Shown piece after piece: positions 6,599 through 16,220 of a stretch of DNA of 49,710 bases. Both the position numbers and the translations under genes were made by a program. Location: contig JAQTUE010000035.1 of NCBI GenBank assembly GCA_028710415.1, positions 1-49,710 on the forward strand, read 5' to 3'. Source of the stretch: Paludibacter sp. GTDB taxonomy: Bacteria > Bacteroidota > Bacteroidia > Bacteroidales > Paludibacteraceae. Within the stretch, counting starts at the first letter, position 1. Each line of letters starts with the position of its first letter. The notes under the pieces are model-generated. The model made no database searches. It was not told the origin of the DNA and was given only the letters and a program-made list of their open reading frames with translations.

Positions 6599-8773
6599 CT
6601 ACAGATTTTTCAGTAAGAAATCAGTCATCCGGGTGTATAAATGACGGCGGGTTTGTTTGCCCAGGATACTGTGGTTTTTATCGGTGTACAATTGCATCTC
6701 AAATTGCTTATCCGCTGCCACCAGTTTATCAATATACAGCATGGTATTTTGGGTATGCACATTGTCATCGGCAGTACCATGCACCAGCAATAAACTTCCC
6801 TGCAATTTATCGGCACGCTGCAAGGCTGAAGAAACATCATATCCCTTGAAGTTTTCCTGTGGGCGACGCATGAATCGTTCGGTATAAGCAGTATTATAAA
6901 GCCTCCAGTCAGTCACCGGTGCAACCGATATGCCTGCTTTGAATACTTTTTCACCGGTAGTCATGCACATCAAGGTCATGGTTCCACCAAAGCTCCAGCC
7001 CCAGATACCGATACGGTCCTTATCAATGTAGGTTTGTTGCCCCAGGTATTTTGCAGCTTCAACCTGATCTTTTGTTTCCAGGAGTCCCAGCTGCTGGTAG
7101 GTACATTTGCGGAATTCCGACCCACGGGCACCGGTACCACGACCATCCACACAAGCCACTACATACTGTTGGGTAGCCAGGTAATATTCCCAGTCGATGG
7201 TCCATTTATCCAGTGCTTGCTGTGAATCGGGGCCACTGTACTGAACCATCAATACAGGATATTTTTTATTGGAATCAAAATCAGCAGGTTTGATAATCCA
7301 CCCATTCAATTTAATGTTTTCAGAAGTTGTAAAACTGAAGAACTCTTTCTTTGGAAGATTTAATGCCTTGAAGCTTGCAGCCAGGGCTGCATTATTCTCA
7401 ATCTGGCGGATAGAGGCACCTGAATTTGTCCGTAATGTCAGGACATTTGGCACTTCCAGGCTTGAGGCATTATCTACAAAGGAAGTAAAGGTAGAATTAA
7501 ATGATGCATTGTGAGTGCCTTTGCCATCGGTAAGACGGGTCTTTTTACCTTTTACATCAACAGCATATACATCACGTTGCAAAGGAGATACTTCAGCCGA
7601 TTGATAATACACAACCTGCTTTTTATCGTCATACCCATAAACATCGGTAATATCCCATTTCCCTTTGGTAAGTTGTTTCAATATCGTGCCTGTGATGGTG
7701 TATTGGTAGATATGCCTGTAACCATCCTGTTCGCTTACTCCGATAAAAGTCTGGTTGTCGGTTGCGAAATGTGTAAAATTCATATTTTCATAATCAACAT
7801 AATATTTATCATCCTGGCGTAAGACCAACTTAGTAAGGGTTGACCTTGGGTTAGCCATCAGCATCTCCATCCTGTTCTGATTCCTGTTCAGTTTGTAGAT
7901 TGCCAGTTGATCAACCGAATTAGTCCACTTGATCCCGGGGATATAAAAGTCCTCCTCTACATCACTCAGCTTCATGGTCTTTATGGACTTGTAATAATCA
8001 TCATAGACACAGACACTAACTTTGGAATTGTTTTCCCCTGCTTTTGGATATTTAAACTGAACAATGGAAGGATACAGGTTCAGGTTATCTTTGTCAACGG
8101 TATTATCTTTGTATTGGATATAGGAGTATTGGGGAACCTTTGTTTCATCAAACCTGACAAAGGCAAGTAATTTACTATCCGGGCTCCATTCAAAATAACG
8201 GGTTTTTACAAATTCTTCTTCGTATACCCAGTCAGGTGTTCCGTTAATTATTTTACCGATTTCACCATCCTTTGTAATAGAGCTTTCGGTATTGAAATCC
8301 AGTTTCTTCATAAAAAGGTTATTATCGCGGGCAAAGGCCACATACCGGCTATCTGGTGAGAATAGCGGTACTTCCTGAGCTCCGCCTTCCGATAATGCCT
8401 GAAGTTCATGCCTTTTTACATCCAGGACATAATAATCAGCCGTAAAGGTACGGCGGTATCTTTTTTTCACATTGGTGTACACCAACATACGGGCTTCATT
8501 GGGACTGAATTCGTATCCTGATATTTGCTTGATGGGTGAATTCTTCAACCTGAAAACACTAAACAGGGTATCAACTGTAGCACCCGTTTTATAACTGTAT
8601 TTCACCACAGCTTTATCATTTACCAGCAACGTATAATGCTCGCCATCATTCATCGAACGGGGTATATCCACCGTTTTGACTTTGAATTTACCATCGGTAA
8701 TATCATAAAGAATGCCTGCAAATAAAGAATTTACACATAATGTTAAAACAAATAACAGTTTGAAGCGTTTCAT
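6599..8773 (-). CDS. Dipeptidyl peptidase IV (S9B), exported
   Basis: This 724-residue serine peptidase removes X-Pro dipeptides from peptide N-termini, most likely in the periplasm. A signal peptide ('LLFVLTLCVNSLFA') precedes an eight-bladed propeller domain. That domain carries the double-Glu substrate anchor 'DWVYEEEFVKTRYFEW' near residue 180. The C-terminal alpha/beta hydrolase domain holds the triad: Ser594 in GWSFGG, Asp669 in GTADDNV and His701 in KNHSI. The Asp-His spacing of 32 equals that in human DPP-IV. Length is normal for bacterial members. Its own promoter box lies at 8875, so it is probably transcribed separately from the downstream sugar operon. Confidence 0.93.
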   Translation of the reverse strand: MKRFKLLFVLTLCVNSLFAGILYDITDGKFKVKTVDIPRSMNDGEHYTLLVNDKAVVKYSYKTGATVDTLFSVFRLKNSPIKQISGYEFSPNEARMLVYTNVKKRYRRTFTADYYVLDVKRHELQALSEGGAQEVPLFSPDSRYVAFARDNNLFMKKLDFNTESSITKDGEIGKIINGTPDWVYEEEFVKTRYFEWSPDSKLLAFVRFDETKVPQYSYIQYKDNTVDKDNLNLYPSIVQFKYPKAGENNSKVSVCVYDDYYKSIKTMKLSDVEEDFYIPGIKWTNSVDQLAIYKLNRNQNRMEMLMANPRSTLTKLVLRQDDKYYVDYENMNFTHFATDNQTFIGVSEQDGYRHIYQYTITGTILKQLTKGKWDITDVYGYDDKKQVVYYQSAEVSPLQRDVYAVDVKGKKTRLTDGKGTHNASFNSTFTSFVDNASSLEVPNVLTLRTNSGASIRQIENNAALAASFKALNLPKKEFFSFTTSENIKLNGWIIKPADFDSNKKYPVLMVQYSGPDSQQALDKWTIDWEYYLATQQYVVACVDGRGTGARGSEFRKCTYQQLGLLETKDQVEAAKYLGQQTYIDKDRIGIWGWSFGGTMTLMCMTTGEKVFKAGISVAPVTDWRLYNTAYTERFMRRPQENFKGYDVSSALQRADKLQGSLLLVHGTADDNVHTQNTMLYIDKLVAADKQFEMQLYTDKNHSILGKQTRRHLYTRMTDFLLKNL

Positions 8774-8874
8774 TATAAAAAAAATTATGTTATTGAACTG
8801 GGTTTAAGAATAAATTGTCGTATCTTCATCGATTATTATAAAAACACAAAACGAAATTCGACAATTCAGTCTTA

Positions 8875-8882
8875 CAAAAATA
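8875..8882 (-). promoter_or_regulatory. -7 promoter box for the DPP-IV gene
   Basis: On the minus strand the bases read TATTTTTG (TAnnTTTG), about 100 bp upstream of the start at 8773. The 212-bp region 8774-8985 separates two divergent genes. Confidence 0.55.
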
Positions 8883-8985
8883 GGTCAATTTATCGTTTTT
8901 TAGGGATTATCACGTAAAAGTTTTTATTCCATTAACAAATAAAGCTATAAGATATAAACTAAATTAACCCTGAAAAAGTATTTGT

Positions 8986-9828
8986 ATGAAAATCATTAAG
9001 GACTTATTTAATCCTCCCACCCGGAATGAAGCATTGGGTTTATGCCTGAGCGGGGGCGGCGCTTTGGGTTTTGCACATATTGGGGTGATACAGGCACTCG
9101 AGGAAAATGGAATCATTCCTACCCATATTGCCGGATCCAGCATGGGTGCAATCATTGGCGCCTTATATGCCGAAGGGTACTCCGCGGCCGAGATGATGCA
9201 AATGATCAAGGATGACAAACTTTATAAAGTCACCAAATTACTTACTTTCACGGCTACCTTTTTAAAATCAGGTCTGTCCACTCATAATTCATTGCATTCC
9301 CTGATACAGGAGGTGATTCCCCACAACAGCTTTGAAAATCTTAAAAAGAAATTGTACATATGCATTGTCAACCTGAATAGCGGTGAATGGGAAATCATAG
9401 ATTCAGGGAATGACCTGAACAAATGGGTTTGTGCCTCTGCCAGTATTCCCGGGGTATTTGAGACAGTCAAAGATGGAAAAACCTATTATGTGGATGGTGG
9501 TTTATTAAATAACATGCCTGCCCAGGCATTAGAAGATGACTGCAGTACCATCATCGGGGTGGATGTCATTCCTCATAAAATTCCTTCTGAATTAAATAAA
9601 CCCAGTGACACCCTGGCTTATGCTATCAGGGCCATGCAGCATCAAAACTCAAAAGAAGGACGTGAACTTTGCAGGTATCTTATCGAACCAAATGCCATTG
9701 AAGAATTTCATGAATTTAGCTTTGATGCTTATGAAGCAATTTATCAGCATGGGTATGATGCTACTATTCGGTTTATTGCCGAAAATCCAAGGATTCTAAA
9801 ACTCTCGAATGTTGCTACACTCCAATAA
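8986..9828 (+). CDS. Patatin-like phospholipase (RssA-type)
   Basis: The 280-residue protein carries all patatin hallmarks. The oxyanion-hole loop is LSGGGALGFAHIG (about residues 21-33). The nucleophile elbow is GSSMG with Ser52. The catalytic Asp170 sits in VDGGLLNN. These enzymes are Ser-Asp dyad acyl hydrolases acting on phospholipids or lysophospholipids, usually cytoplasmic or membrane-associated. No signal peptide is visible. The stop codon at 9826-9828 abuts the stop of the convergent sensor kinase with no bases between. No exact TAnnTTTG box is visible upstream. Confidence 0.88.
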   Translation: MKIIKDLFNPPTRNEALGLCLSGGGALGFAHIGVIQALEENGIIPTHIAGSSMGAIIGALYAEGYSAAEMMQMIKDDKLYKVTKLLTFTATFLKSGLSTHNSLHSLIQEVIPHNSFENLKKKLYICIVNLNSGEWEIIDSGNDLNKWVCASASIPGVFETVKDGKTYYVDGGLLNNMPAQALEDDCSTIIGVDVIPHKIPSELNKPSDTLAYAIRAMQHQNSKEGRELCRYLIEPNAIEEFHEFSFDAYEAIYQHGYDATIRFIAENPRILKLSNVATLQ

Positions 9829-12800
9829 TTAAACGGCTTTAGGAAGTTTAAGTTTGAAAGTTGTAGTTTCATTGAGTGTTGTTGTAAAGGATATGGTTCC
9901 ACCTGACAATTCAACAATATTCTTGGCTATGGCAAGACCTAATCCCATTCCGGCGGTTTTGGTGGTAAAGTTGGGTACAAATAATTTATCCTGTACGTCA
10001 TTTTCTATCCCAACGCCATTATCGGTTATTTCAATAAGTATTTCTTCACTGCTTTCCTGTAAATTGATCAGAATCTCTCCATCCCTGTCTTCAGGAATAG
10101 CCTGGATAGCATTCTTAAGCAGGTTATTAAATACCTGAACCAATTGTTCGGGGTCTGCGTATACAAATGCTTCTTTTTCTTTCCCCATGTATTCTATCCG
10201 GATATGTTCAAAGTTGTTCATAAACAACTGGACAACCGAAAATAGTTTTGATGCTATATCTACTTTTTCAAAACTGGCTTCAGGCATACGGGCAAAGTTT
10301 GAAAAGGTTCCGGCTATCCTGGAAAGGTTATCAATTTGCTCAACCAGCATGGTTGTTGATTTTTCAAAGTAATCATCAAAACGCTCATCGTTCATTTTCT
10401 TAGTCCGTCGTAATTGCTGGATACTAAGTTTCATGGGTGTAAGGGGGTTGTTTATTTCATGGGCTACCTGCCTGGCCATGGATTTCCAGGCTGACTCCCG
10501 TTCTGACTTGGCTAAAAGCTTGGCGCTCTGTTCCAGTTCATCAATGGTGCGGTTATACTGAATCACCAGCTGTCCGATTTCATCGTTCTGGGTATAATCA
10601 ATTTTTTCATTCCGGCTTCCCAGACGCATCTCTTTGAGTTTATTTTCCAGCATAATTAGCGGTGCTGACAATTGTTTCCCGATAAACAGGCTGATTAATA
10701 TGGCCAACGCAACAATAATCAGGTAAATCTGAATAATGACAGCCAGGAAACTCTCAATCTCATTGCTTATTTCATCCTGGCTGAAGAATTGAGGGATTGC
10801 AATATAACCAATCTGCATGTAATCGCCATTATTGAAATCAGTATAGCCGGTCAGGTACTTAAGTTGTCCAATGTGCTCATATTGGTTCATATTAGAACTT
10901 GCAGAGAAGAAAGGAGTTGGTGATATCCGGTTGCTTATCAGGTTCTTATAGAATATAATGGGTTGCGAGCTGCCTACCAGTACCCCTTTGTTATTATAAA
11001 CATGGATATCGGTATGATAGATATACGACAGGTCCTGCAGGTCCAGGTTCAAAGCCTGTGTATTCACTGCATTCAGGTCCTGGTTCCAGTAATACCTGTC
11101 CTGCAAAGCTTTTTGGATATAGCTTTTTTTACTTTCCAGGTTTGCAATCTGTTCTTCCTGATACTTTTTCTGTATGAAATTCACCGACACAAAGAATATT
11201 CCGATAAAGCTTATAATCAACAGTGTGATAAATGCATATTGGAATTTGGCGGTCAATCCCAGCCTGAATTTCTCTTTCCTGGTGCTGATTAAAAATCCCC
11301 ATACAAAAAGGCTGGATATGGTATATACTGCCAGGAAGAAGTAAACAAAATAAAGCAGGTAAGCCATCCTGCGGTGTATCAACAATTCCGTGATGACAAT
11401 GTGGGTATTGGCATTCGGCGAATACACATAATGTTTATGGCCACCATACCTGAACGCATAATAATCCGGCTTCTGATCCGGAATCCAGCTGATATCCTGG
11501 GCATAATTCATTTTACCTGATGAATAGACCAGCTTTTTATTTTCATACTTTGCAACGGCAATATCCAGCTGTGTCTGAATATCAGGGGTCGAAGCAATCA
11601 ATAAATTGGGGAAACTATAGCTTTTGAAGTTCCGGCGTGGATAAAACTCCATGAAAAAAAACAGGGAATCACTTCGCACATAATCGGACTGGAATACGCC
11701 GATATACGTGATATTATTCTCATTGGCCGGGATGCTGTAGAAATGGGTGCTCTTCAGCCTGGAACCTACATTGGTGATATATTGCATGTATTCCTTGTAC
11801 AAATTTGTATGCACCGTGGTAACATTGAGCCTTACATCGTATTTATTCCAGAATCCCCTCAAATAGGTTTTATCCAGGTAATCGTTTGCAGCAGTCAATG
11901 TATCATGCTTTGCTACCAGGCGGTCAATCTTAGAATCATTGTTGATATGGACATCCAACTCTTCAAGCAGGATATCGGCCATCCGGTCATTGCCACTGTT
12001 CCCGTTTACCGAGATATTCTGGGCAAGCACCTGAAATTTATCAAACCGTTTAATCTTGTTGATGGTAAATGAATTCCAAACGACAAATAAAGTATAAACC
12101 AGTACCCAGCAAGCCACAAAACCATAGATATTTTTGTATTTTGGAAACAGGTATGGCAAATAGAACGACGAGCAAAGTACTATAAAAGAACTACTGATCC
12201 GGATAGAATCTTCGGGTGAGAAGATCAGGCAACCAACATACATCAGTATGGCACAAAACAATTCAATTGCGAATGTAAATCGTAAGAGCTGGTTCTTTTT
12301 AAACCACATATGGGTTTTAAAGAACAACAGTGCCAGTCCTAATCCCCAGACTAACATCAGAAAATGAATCCATATGCTGAGTACCGAAAAATCTTTAAAC
12401 TGCAGGATACTTATCTGGACGTTCGAATTATATATCAGACCTCGTAATAAATAGTAAACCAACACAAAATACAGAATATAAACCAGCAACAATAATATAC
12501 GGCTGGTCATGAATTTGTATTTCTCGATATCGGTATACATGTAAAACAAATAAATCGTGGAGATGATATACCCGGTTGCAATGGTCAGATGGCTTATGGA
12601 TGCCAGTACCGGATTAGTTGCATACTGGAAGGGTGAAAATAATTTACTCCAAAAGAATAAGGATGGAATATTAAAGTACAGGCAAATTGCTGTAAGCAGC
12701 CCTGCACCCCCGACTAAACTGAGACAGGTTAACAGGGTTATTTTCTTTTTTCGCATCAGGTACGGGAAACGGGCATACAGGATAAAGAAAATCAAAAATG

Positions 12801-13464
12801 CCAGTGCATAGGCAGCCAATCCAATATATCCGATGGTTTCATTATAAACGGGTGCTTTGGGTTCTGCCAGGGTGAATAAATAGTTCCCATGCGAACAAAA
12901 GACTGCCAGCTTATCCGTTTCTTTCCCTTTTACGATTTGCACATGCTTATCAAGGTCAAATCCAAGGGCGTATTTATTGTTTAGTTGGGCATTCTCGTAG
13001 GAGTAATTATTTTTAATAGTAATCAATGCCAGTATTTTGCGGGTATCAAAGGTCAGTAACCGGCTCACACAATAGGCGTTCGGCAATTGTACAAAATGCC
13101 AGTCGGTGGAATCAGGCAATGATATACTACTGATATCAAGCTGATTATCCGACCAGAAAACCATTTCATTATTTTCAAACACATAATACGAGATATCATT
13201 CGTTGCAAAAGGATAATGAATCAGCGAATCGGTAGAGGAGTGAATGATAATTTCATTCATCGCTTCAATGGTAGTGGCAGCAATTTTCTCCTTGACAAAT
13301 AGTTCCTTTTGAAATTTATCTATAGGAATGGCATTCTTAGGTGAGTTTATATAGAAAAAACCGCATATCAATCCAGTCGCAATGGCTAAGATCAATGCCA
13401 GGATTAAATAGTTCGATTTAAACGAATCAATTAATGCAGGACCCGTTTTGGTTTTTTCTTTCAT
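9829..13464 (-). CDS. Very large membrane sensor histidine kinase (NtrY-like)
   Basis: This is a 1211-residue two-component sensor. One helix near residues 15-36 precedes an extracytoplasmic segment (~40-205). A block of about eight closely spaced helices (~207-475) follows, then a second extracytoplasmic segment, a helix pair (~700-760), a further sensor segment and a last helix (~905-930). A HAMP region ('LKEMRLGSRNEKIDYTQND') comes next. The HisKA box is 'MARQVAHEINNPLTPMKLSI' with phospho-acceptor His1002. The HATPase domain has 'NAIQAIP', 'DNGVGIE' and 'GMGLGLAIAKNIVE'. The H-box sequence NNPLTPMKL is characteristic of NtrY-type kinases. No response regulator is adjacent, so its partner and signal are unknown. 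Confidence 0.85.
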   Translation of the reverse strand: MKEKTKTGPALIDSFKSNYLILALILAIATGLICGFFYINSPKNAIPIDKFQKELFVKEKIAATTIEAMNEIIIHSSTDSLIHYPFATNDISYYVFENNEMVFWSDNQLDISSISLPDSTDWHFVQLPNAYCVSRLLTFDTRKILALITIKNNYSYENAQLNNKYALGFDLDKHVQIVKGKETDKLAVFCSHGNYLFTLAEPKAPVYNETIGYIGLAAYALAFLIFFILYARFPYLMRKKKITLLTCLSLVGGAGLLTAICLYFNIPSLFFWSKLFSPFQYATNPVLASISHLTIATGYIISTIYLFYMYTDIEKYKFMTSRILLLLVYILYFVLVYYLLRGLIYNSNVQISILQFKDFSVLSIWIHFLMLVWGLGLALLFFKTHMWFKKNQLLRFTFAIELFCAILMYVGCLIFSPEDSIRISSSFIVLCSSFYLPYLFPKYKNIYGFVACWVLVYTLFVVWNSFTINKIKRFDKFQVLAQNISVNGNSGNDRMADILLEELDVHINNDSKIDRLVAKHDTLTAANDYLDKTYLRGFWNKYDVRLNVTTVHTNLYKEYMQYITNVGSRLKSTHFYSIPANENNITYIGVFQSDYVRSDSLFFFMEFYPRRNFKSYSFPNLLIASTPDIQTQLDIAVAKYENKKLVYSSGKMNYAQDISWIPDQKPDYYAFRYGGHKHYVYSPNANTHIVITELLIHRRMAYLLYFVYFFLAVYTISSLFVWGFLISTRKEKFRLGLTAKFQYAFITLLIISFIGIFFVSVNFIQKKYQEEQIANLESKKSYIQKALQDRYYWNQDLNAVNTQALNLDLQDLSYIYHTDIHVYNNKGVLVGSSQPIIFYKNLISNRISPTPFFSASSNMNQYEHIGQLKYLTGYTDFNNGDYMQIGYIAIPQFFSQDEISNEIESFLAVIIQIYLIIVALAILISLFIGKQLSAPLIMLENKLKEMRLGSRNEKIDYTQNDEIGQLVIQYNRTIDELEQSAKLLAKSERESAWKSMARQVAHEINNPLTPMKLSIQQLRRTKKMNDERFDDYFEKSTTMLVEQIDNLSRIAGTFSNFARMPEASFEKVDIASKLFSVVQLFMNNFEHIRIEYMGKEKEAFVYADPEQLVQVFNNLLKNAIQAIPEDRDGEILINLQESSEEILIEITDNGVGIENDVQDKLFVPNFTTKTAGMGLGLAIAKNIVELSGGTISFTTTLNETTTFKLKLPKAV

Positions 13465-13598
13465 TTTATAGTTTAATTATGCAAAAAACTCTCGTAACCT
13501 TTTTATAGGGCATATATTAATCACTGAGATTCATTTTGGACTATTATGGACACACAAAGTTTAATAGTTGGATAAAATACTATTGCTTAATTCAATTT

Positions 13599-14072
13599 TT
13601 ATTCATGATGATAGGGTTCTCCCTTCAAGATAGTCATTGCCCTGTACAGTTGTTCTACAAAGATCAACCGGATCATTTGGTGTGAAAAGGTCATGCTCGA
13701 AAGCGATATCTTATTATTGGCACGACTGTATACCCGTTCTGAGAATCCATAAGGCCCTCCTACTACAAAAATCATGCGCTTATGCGATCCCATCAGTTTT
13801 TTCGAAATATAATCTGAAAATCCTACCGAGGTAAACTGCTTTCCTTTTTCGTCCAGTAACACGACTTTATCATTCAACTCTATCTGTTTGAGGATCAAAT
13901 CAGCTTCCTTTTCCTGTTGTTCGGTGATCGAAAGGCTTTTTGTATTTTTTAATTCAGGGATCACGATCAGTTCAAACGGGATATAAAATTTCAACCGGTT
14001 TTGATATTCTTCCTGAAGTTTAATCAACTGGGCATTTGTGGTCTTACCGACAGTTAGGAGTATTATTTTCAT
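13599..14072 (-). CDS. rlmH: 23S rRNA (pseudouridine1915-N3)-methyltransferase RlmH
   Basis: The 157-residue SPOUT methyltransferase matches RlmH (COG1576) over its full length. It starts MKIILLTVGKT, has 'VVLLDEKGKQFTS', the cofactor knot 'MIFVVGGPYGFSERV' and the C-terminal 'LSSMTFSHQMIRLIFVEQLY' with 'GEPYHHE' at the end. RlmH methylates pseudouridine 1915 in helix 69 of 23S rRNA using S-adenosylmethionine. In Bacteroidota it often neighbours DUF4783 and nadC, as here, though divergently oriented. Confidence 0.95.
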   Translation of the reverse strand: MKIILLTVGKTTNAQLIKLQEEYQNRLKFYIPFELIVIPELKNTKSLSITEQQEKEADLILKQIELNDKVVLLDEKGKQFTSVGFSDYISKKLMGSHKRMIFVVGGPYGFSERVYSRANNKISLSSMTFSHQMIRLIFVEQLYRAMTILKGEPYHHE

Positions 14073-14098
14073 TTTTTATTAATAGGATTGGTTGATTT

Positions 14099-14149
14099 GT
14101 GACGGCTTCGATTACAAAACTTATTCTGGTTAAATTTCGAAGCCTTCAC
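14099..14149. other. Hairpin in the divergent rlmH-DUF4783 region
   Basis: GTGA-C-GGCTTCGA and TCGAAGCC-T-TCAC pair around a ~25-base loop. There is no T-run, so it is not a standard terminator. It is preceded by a short TTGGTTGATT remnant at 14089-14098. Confidence 0.4.
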
Positions 14150-14255
14150 TAAAGTTTGTGCAAAATCAGGTATAATATTTGTTATTATTGAATTTGTAAA
14201 ATACTTCTGACAAAGAAAAAATCGCTCAAATAATGGTTGCAATAAATTAATTAAG

Positions 14256-14263
14256 TACTTTTG
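14256..14263 (+). promoter_or_regulatory. -7 promoter box for DUF4783-nadC
   Basis: TACTTTTG matches TAnnTTTG exactly, 93 bp upstream of the DUF4783 start. Confidence 0.6.
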
Positions 14264-14356
14264 TCCACTGATTCCCTTATCGAATGCAAATATGGCATTT
14301 TTTGACGAGAAATCATTTGGGATGAATAATGTTTTTTATTAAAAATCATATCAATC

Positions 14357-14746
14357 ATGAAAACAATCAAATTATTTCTGCTCTGTGCATGTTTCTTTTG
14401 TGCTATTCCAGTGATCGATGCACAATCGGGTGAAGTGCCTGTTGAAATTATTACTGCCCTCAATACCGGTGACGCAAGTCAACTTTCAAATTACCTGAAT
14501 TCAAATGTCGAACTGTTTATTGAAAATAAGAATGATGTCTTCAGCAAGCCCCAGGGTACAGAAATTATAGCTGAATTCTTTCGTAAGAACCGGGTATCCG
14601 GTTTTCAACTCTTGCATAAAGGAAACAAAGATGCTGCCAGTTTCGTGATTGGCACCCTCAAGACTGCTGCCGGCAGTTTCAGGGTCTATGTTTTGACCCG
14701 TAAAAATGAAATACAACAACTCAGAATTGAACCTTCCAATGACTAA
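14357..14746 (+). CDS. DUF4783 family exported protein
   Basis: The 129-residue protein has a signal peptide ('LFLLCACFFCAIPVIDAQS') and a small alpha+beta domain. The domain begins 'VPVEIITALNTGDASQLSNYL' and ends with 'FRVYVLTRKNEIQQLRIE', the pattern of the DUF4783 family, which has an NTF2/lumazine-like layout. Function is unknown. In Bacteroidota it lies just before nadC. Here its last codons overlap the nadC start by 8 bp, which suggests translational coupling. The family call is from recognition, not a search. Confidence 0.75.
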   Translation: MKTIKLFLLCACFFCAIPVIDAQSGEVPVEIITALNTGDASQLSNYLNSNVELFIENKNDVFSKPQGTEIIAEFFRKNRVSGFQLLHKGNKDAASFVIGTLKTAAGSFRVYVLTRKNEIQQLRIEPSND

Positions 14747-15578
14747 CGATTTCAAACAATTAATTTCTCTCTGGTTTGCCGAAGATATCGGTGATGGCGA
14801 TCACACAACCCTTTCATGTATTCCGGCTACAGCACTCGGAAAATCGCAACTGATCATTAAAGAAAACGGCGTACTGGCCGGTGTAGAAGTTGCCCGTGAG
14901 ATATTCAAAGCCTTCGATCCCGAACTTAAAATGACCGTTTACATCACCGATGGCACCGAAGTAAAAGTCGGGGATATCGCCTTTGATGTAGAAGGGAAAG
15001 TACAGTCTTTATTACAAACTGAACGCCTGATGCTCAACATCATGCAACGTATGAGCGGAGTTGCATCCCGTACCCGTGAATACGTCAAAGCCCTGGAAGG
15101 CACCAAAACACGTGTACTCGATACCCGTAAAACTACACCCGGACTTCGTCTTCTTGAAAAGGAAGCTGTAAAGATTGGTGGTGGGGTCAATCATCGCATC
15201 GGTTTGTACGATATGATCCTGCTTAAAGATAACCATGTCGACTTTGCCGGTGGTATTGAAAATGCCATTCTACGCACAAAAGCCTATCTCAAGGAAAAGA
15301 AGAAGGACCTGAAAATAGAAATAGAAGTCCGCAATTTCGATGAACTGGCTCAGGTGATGGCAGTGGGCGGTGTTGATCGCATCATGCTTGATAACTTTAC
15401 CCCCGAAAATACCCGCAAGGCAGTTGATCTCATCGCAGGCAAATACGAAACTGAATCCTCCGGCGGTATTACCTTCAGCACCCTGAAAGACTATGCCAAT
15501 TGCGGCGTGGATTACATTTCAGTGGGCGCCTTGACCCATTCCGTTAAGAGTCTCGATATGAGTTTTAAAGCAGTATAA
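14739..15578 (+). CDS. nadC: Nicotinate-nucleotide pyrophosphorylase (quinolinate phosphoribosyltransferase)
   Basis: NadC converts quinolinate and PRPP to nicotinate mononucleotide, CO2 and pyrophosphate in de novo NAD synthesis. The 279-residue chain shows 'AEDIGDGDHTTLSCIP' near the N-terminus, 'LNIMQRMSGVASRT', 'VLDTRKTTPGLRLLEKEAV' and 'GGGVNHRIGLYDMILLKDNH', followed by 'VGGVDRIMLDNF' and 'DYISVGALTHS', all standard for the family. The frame opens at 14706, but the ATG at 14739 gives the usual N-terminal length. The stop codon falls inside the terminator stem. Confidence 0.95.
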   Translation: MTNDFKQLISLWFAEDIGDGDHTTLSCIPATALGKSQLIIKENGVLAGVEVAREIFKAFDPELKMTVYITDGTEVKVGDIAFDVEGKVQSLLQTERLMLNIMQRMSGVASRTREYVKALEGTKTRVLDTRKTTPGLRLLEKEAVKIGGGVNHRIGLYDMILLKDNHVDFAGGIENAILRTKAYLKEKKKDLKIEIEVRNFDELAQVMAVGGVDRIMLDNFTPENTRKAVDLIAGKYETESSGGITFSTLKDYANCGVDYISVGALTHSVKSLDMSFKAV

Positions 15579-15600
15579 CCTACTGCTTTAAAACCCTTTT
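15563..15600 (+). terminator. nadC terminator overlapping the coding end
   Basis: TTTTAAAGCAGTA and TACTGCTTTAAAA form a perfect 13-bp stem with loop TAACC, followed by CCCTTTTTT. The left arm encodes the last NadC residues, and the loop contains the stop codon. Confidence 0.8.
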
Positions 15601-15874
15601 TTCCACTTTCTCGCTTTAACCGGGCTATCACAACTACCTCACTCCACTTCTTGCCTGCATTCATTTCACGTTTCAATTCCGGAATTTCTTTTTAGAATTC
15701 CAGGATTCTTTTTTATCCATTCTTTTTTTTCTACCCCCAAAAACGATTCAATTCTTTCCTCTGTTCAACAGGTGGGAACCGATTATGAATTCTCCACAAT
15801 GAAGGAAAACTTCATGAAATTTCAGTTTATTTTTCAAATTCAAATCGTTTGAATTCAGGTTGCATTTGTTCGGG

Positions 15875-15955
15875 GTTCATTGAGGGTTCATTGAGGGTTC
15901 ATTGAGGGTTGGTTGAGGTAAACCTCATTGAACCCTCTTTCAACCCTCTTTGAAC
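15875..15955. repeat. GGGTTCATTGA 11-bp repeats facing inverted copies
   Basis: Three units of GGGTTCATTGA and a fourth variant, GGGTTGGTTGA, run to about 15917. GGTAAACC follows, then inverted copies (TCATTGAACCCTC, TTTCAACCCTC). The whole can fold into a cruciform or hairpin with GGTAAACC at its tip. Confidence 0.75.
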
Positions 15956-16220
15956 AGTCACTGAAATGTCTTTAAAAAGAGAATGAATTCAGAAATTATT
16001 CAAATGGGTTGAATTGCAAAAAATGAAATAAAATCAGGAGTTTTTGGAGTCTGGAAAAATTCGGTTTAAATGCCTCCTTCAGTCCAAAAGCCAGAGGAGA
16101 TTAATTTAAAGTTAAAATAAACTGTTTAAGGGATTGTACTGAGACATAAGTAATCAGTGATAAATACTGACATGTTTGTTAAATGCTAAATCCGACTATT
16201 TTTGCATCTATTTTATTCTT

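Noticed and set aside
11743..12072. Plus-strand frame of 109 residues inside the sensor kinase
   Set aside because: Antisense shadow of the long kinase frame, with no family features.
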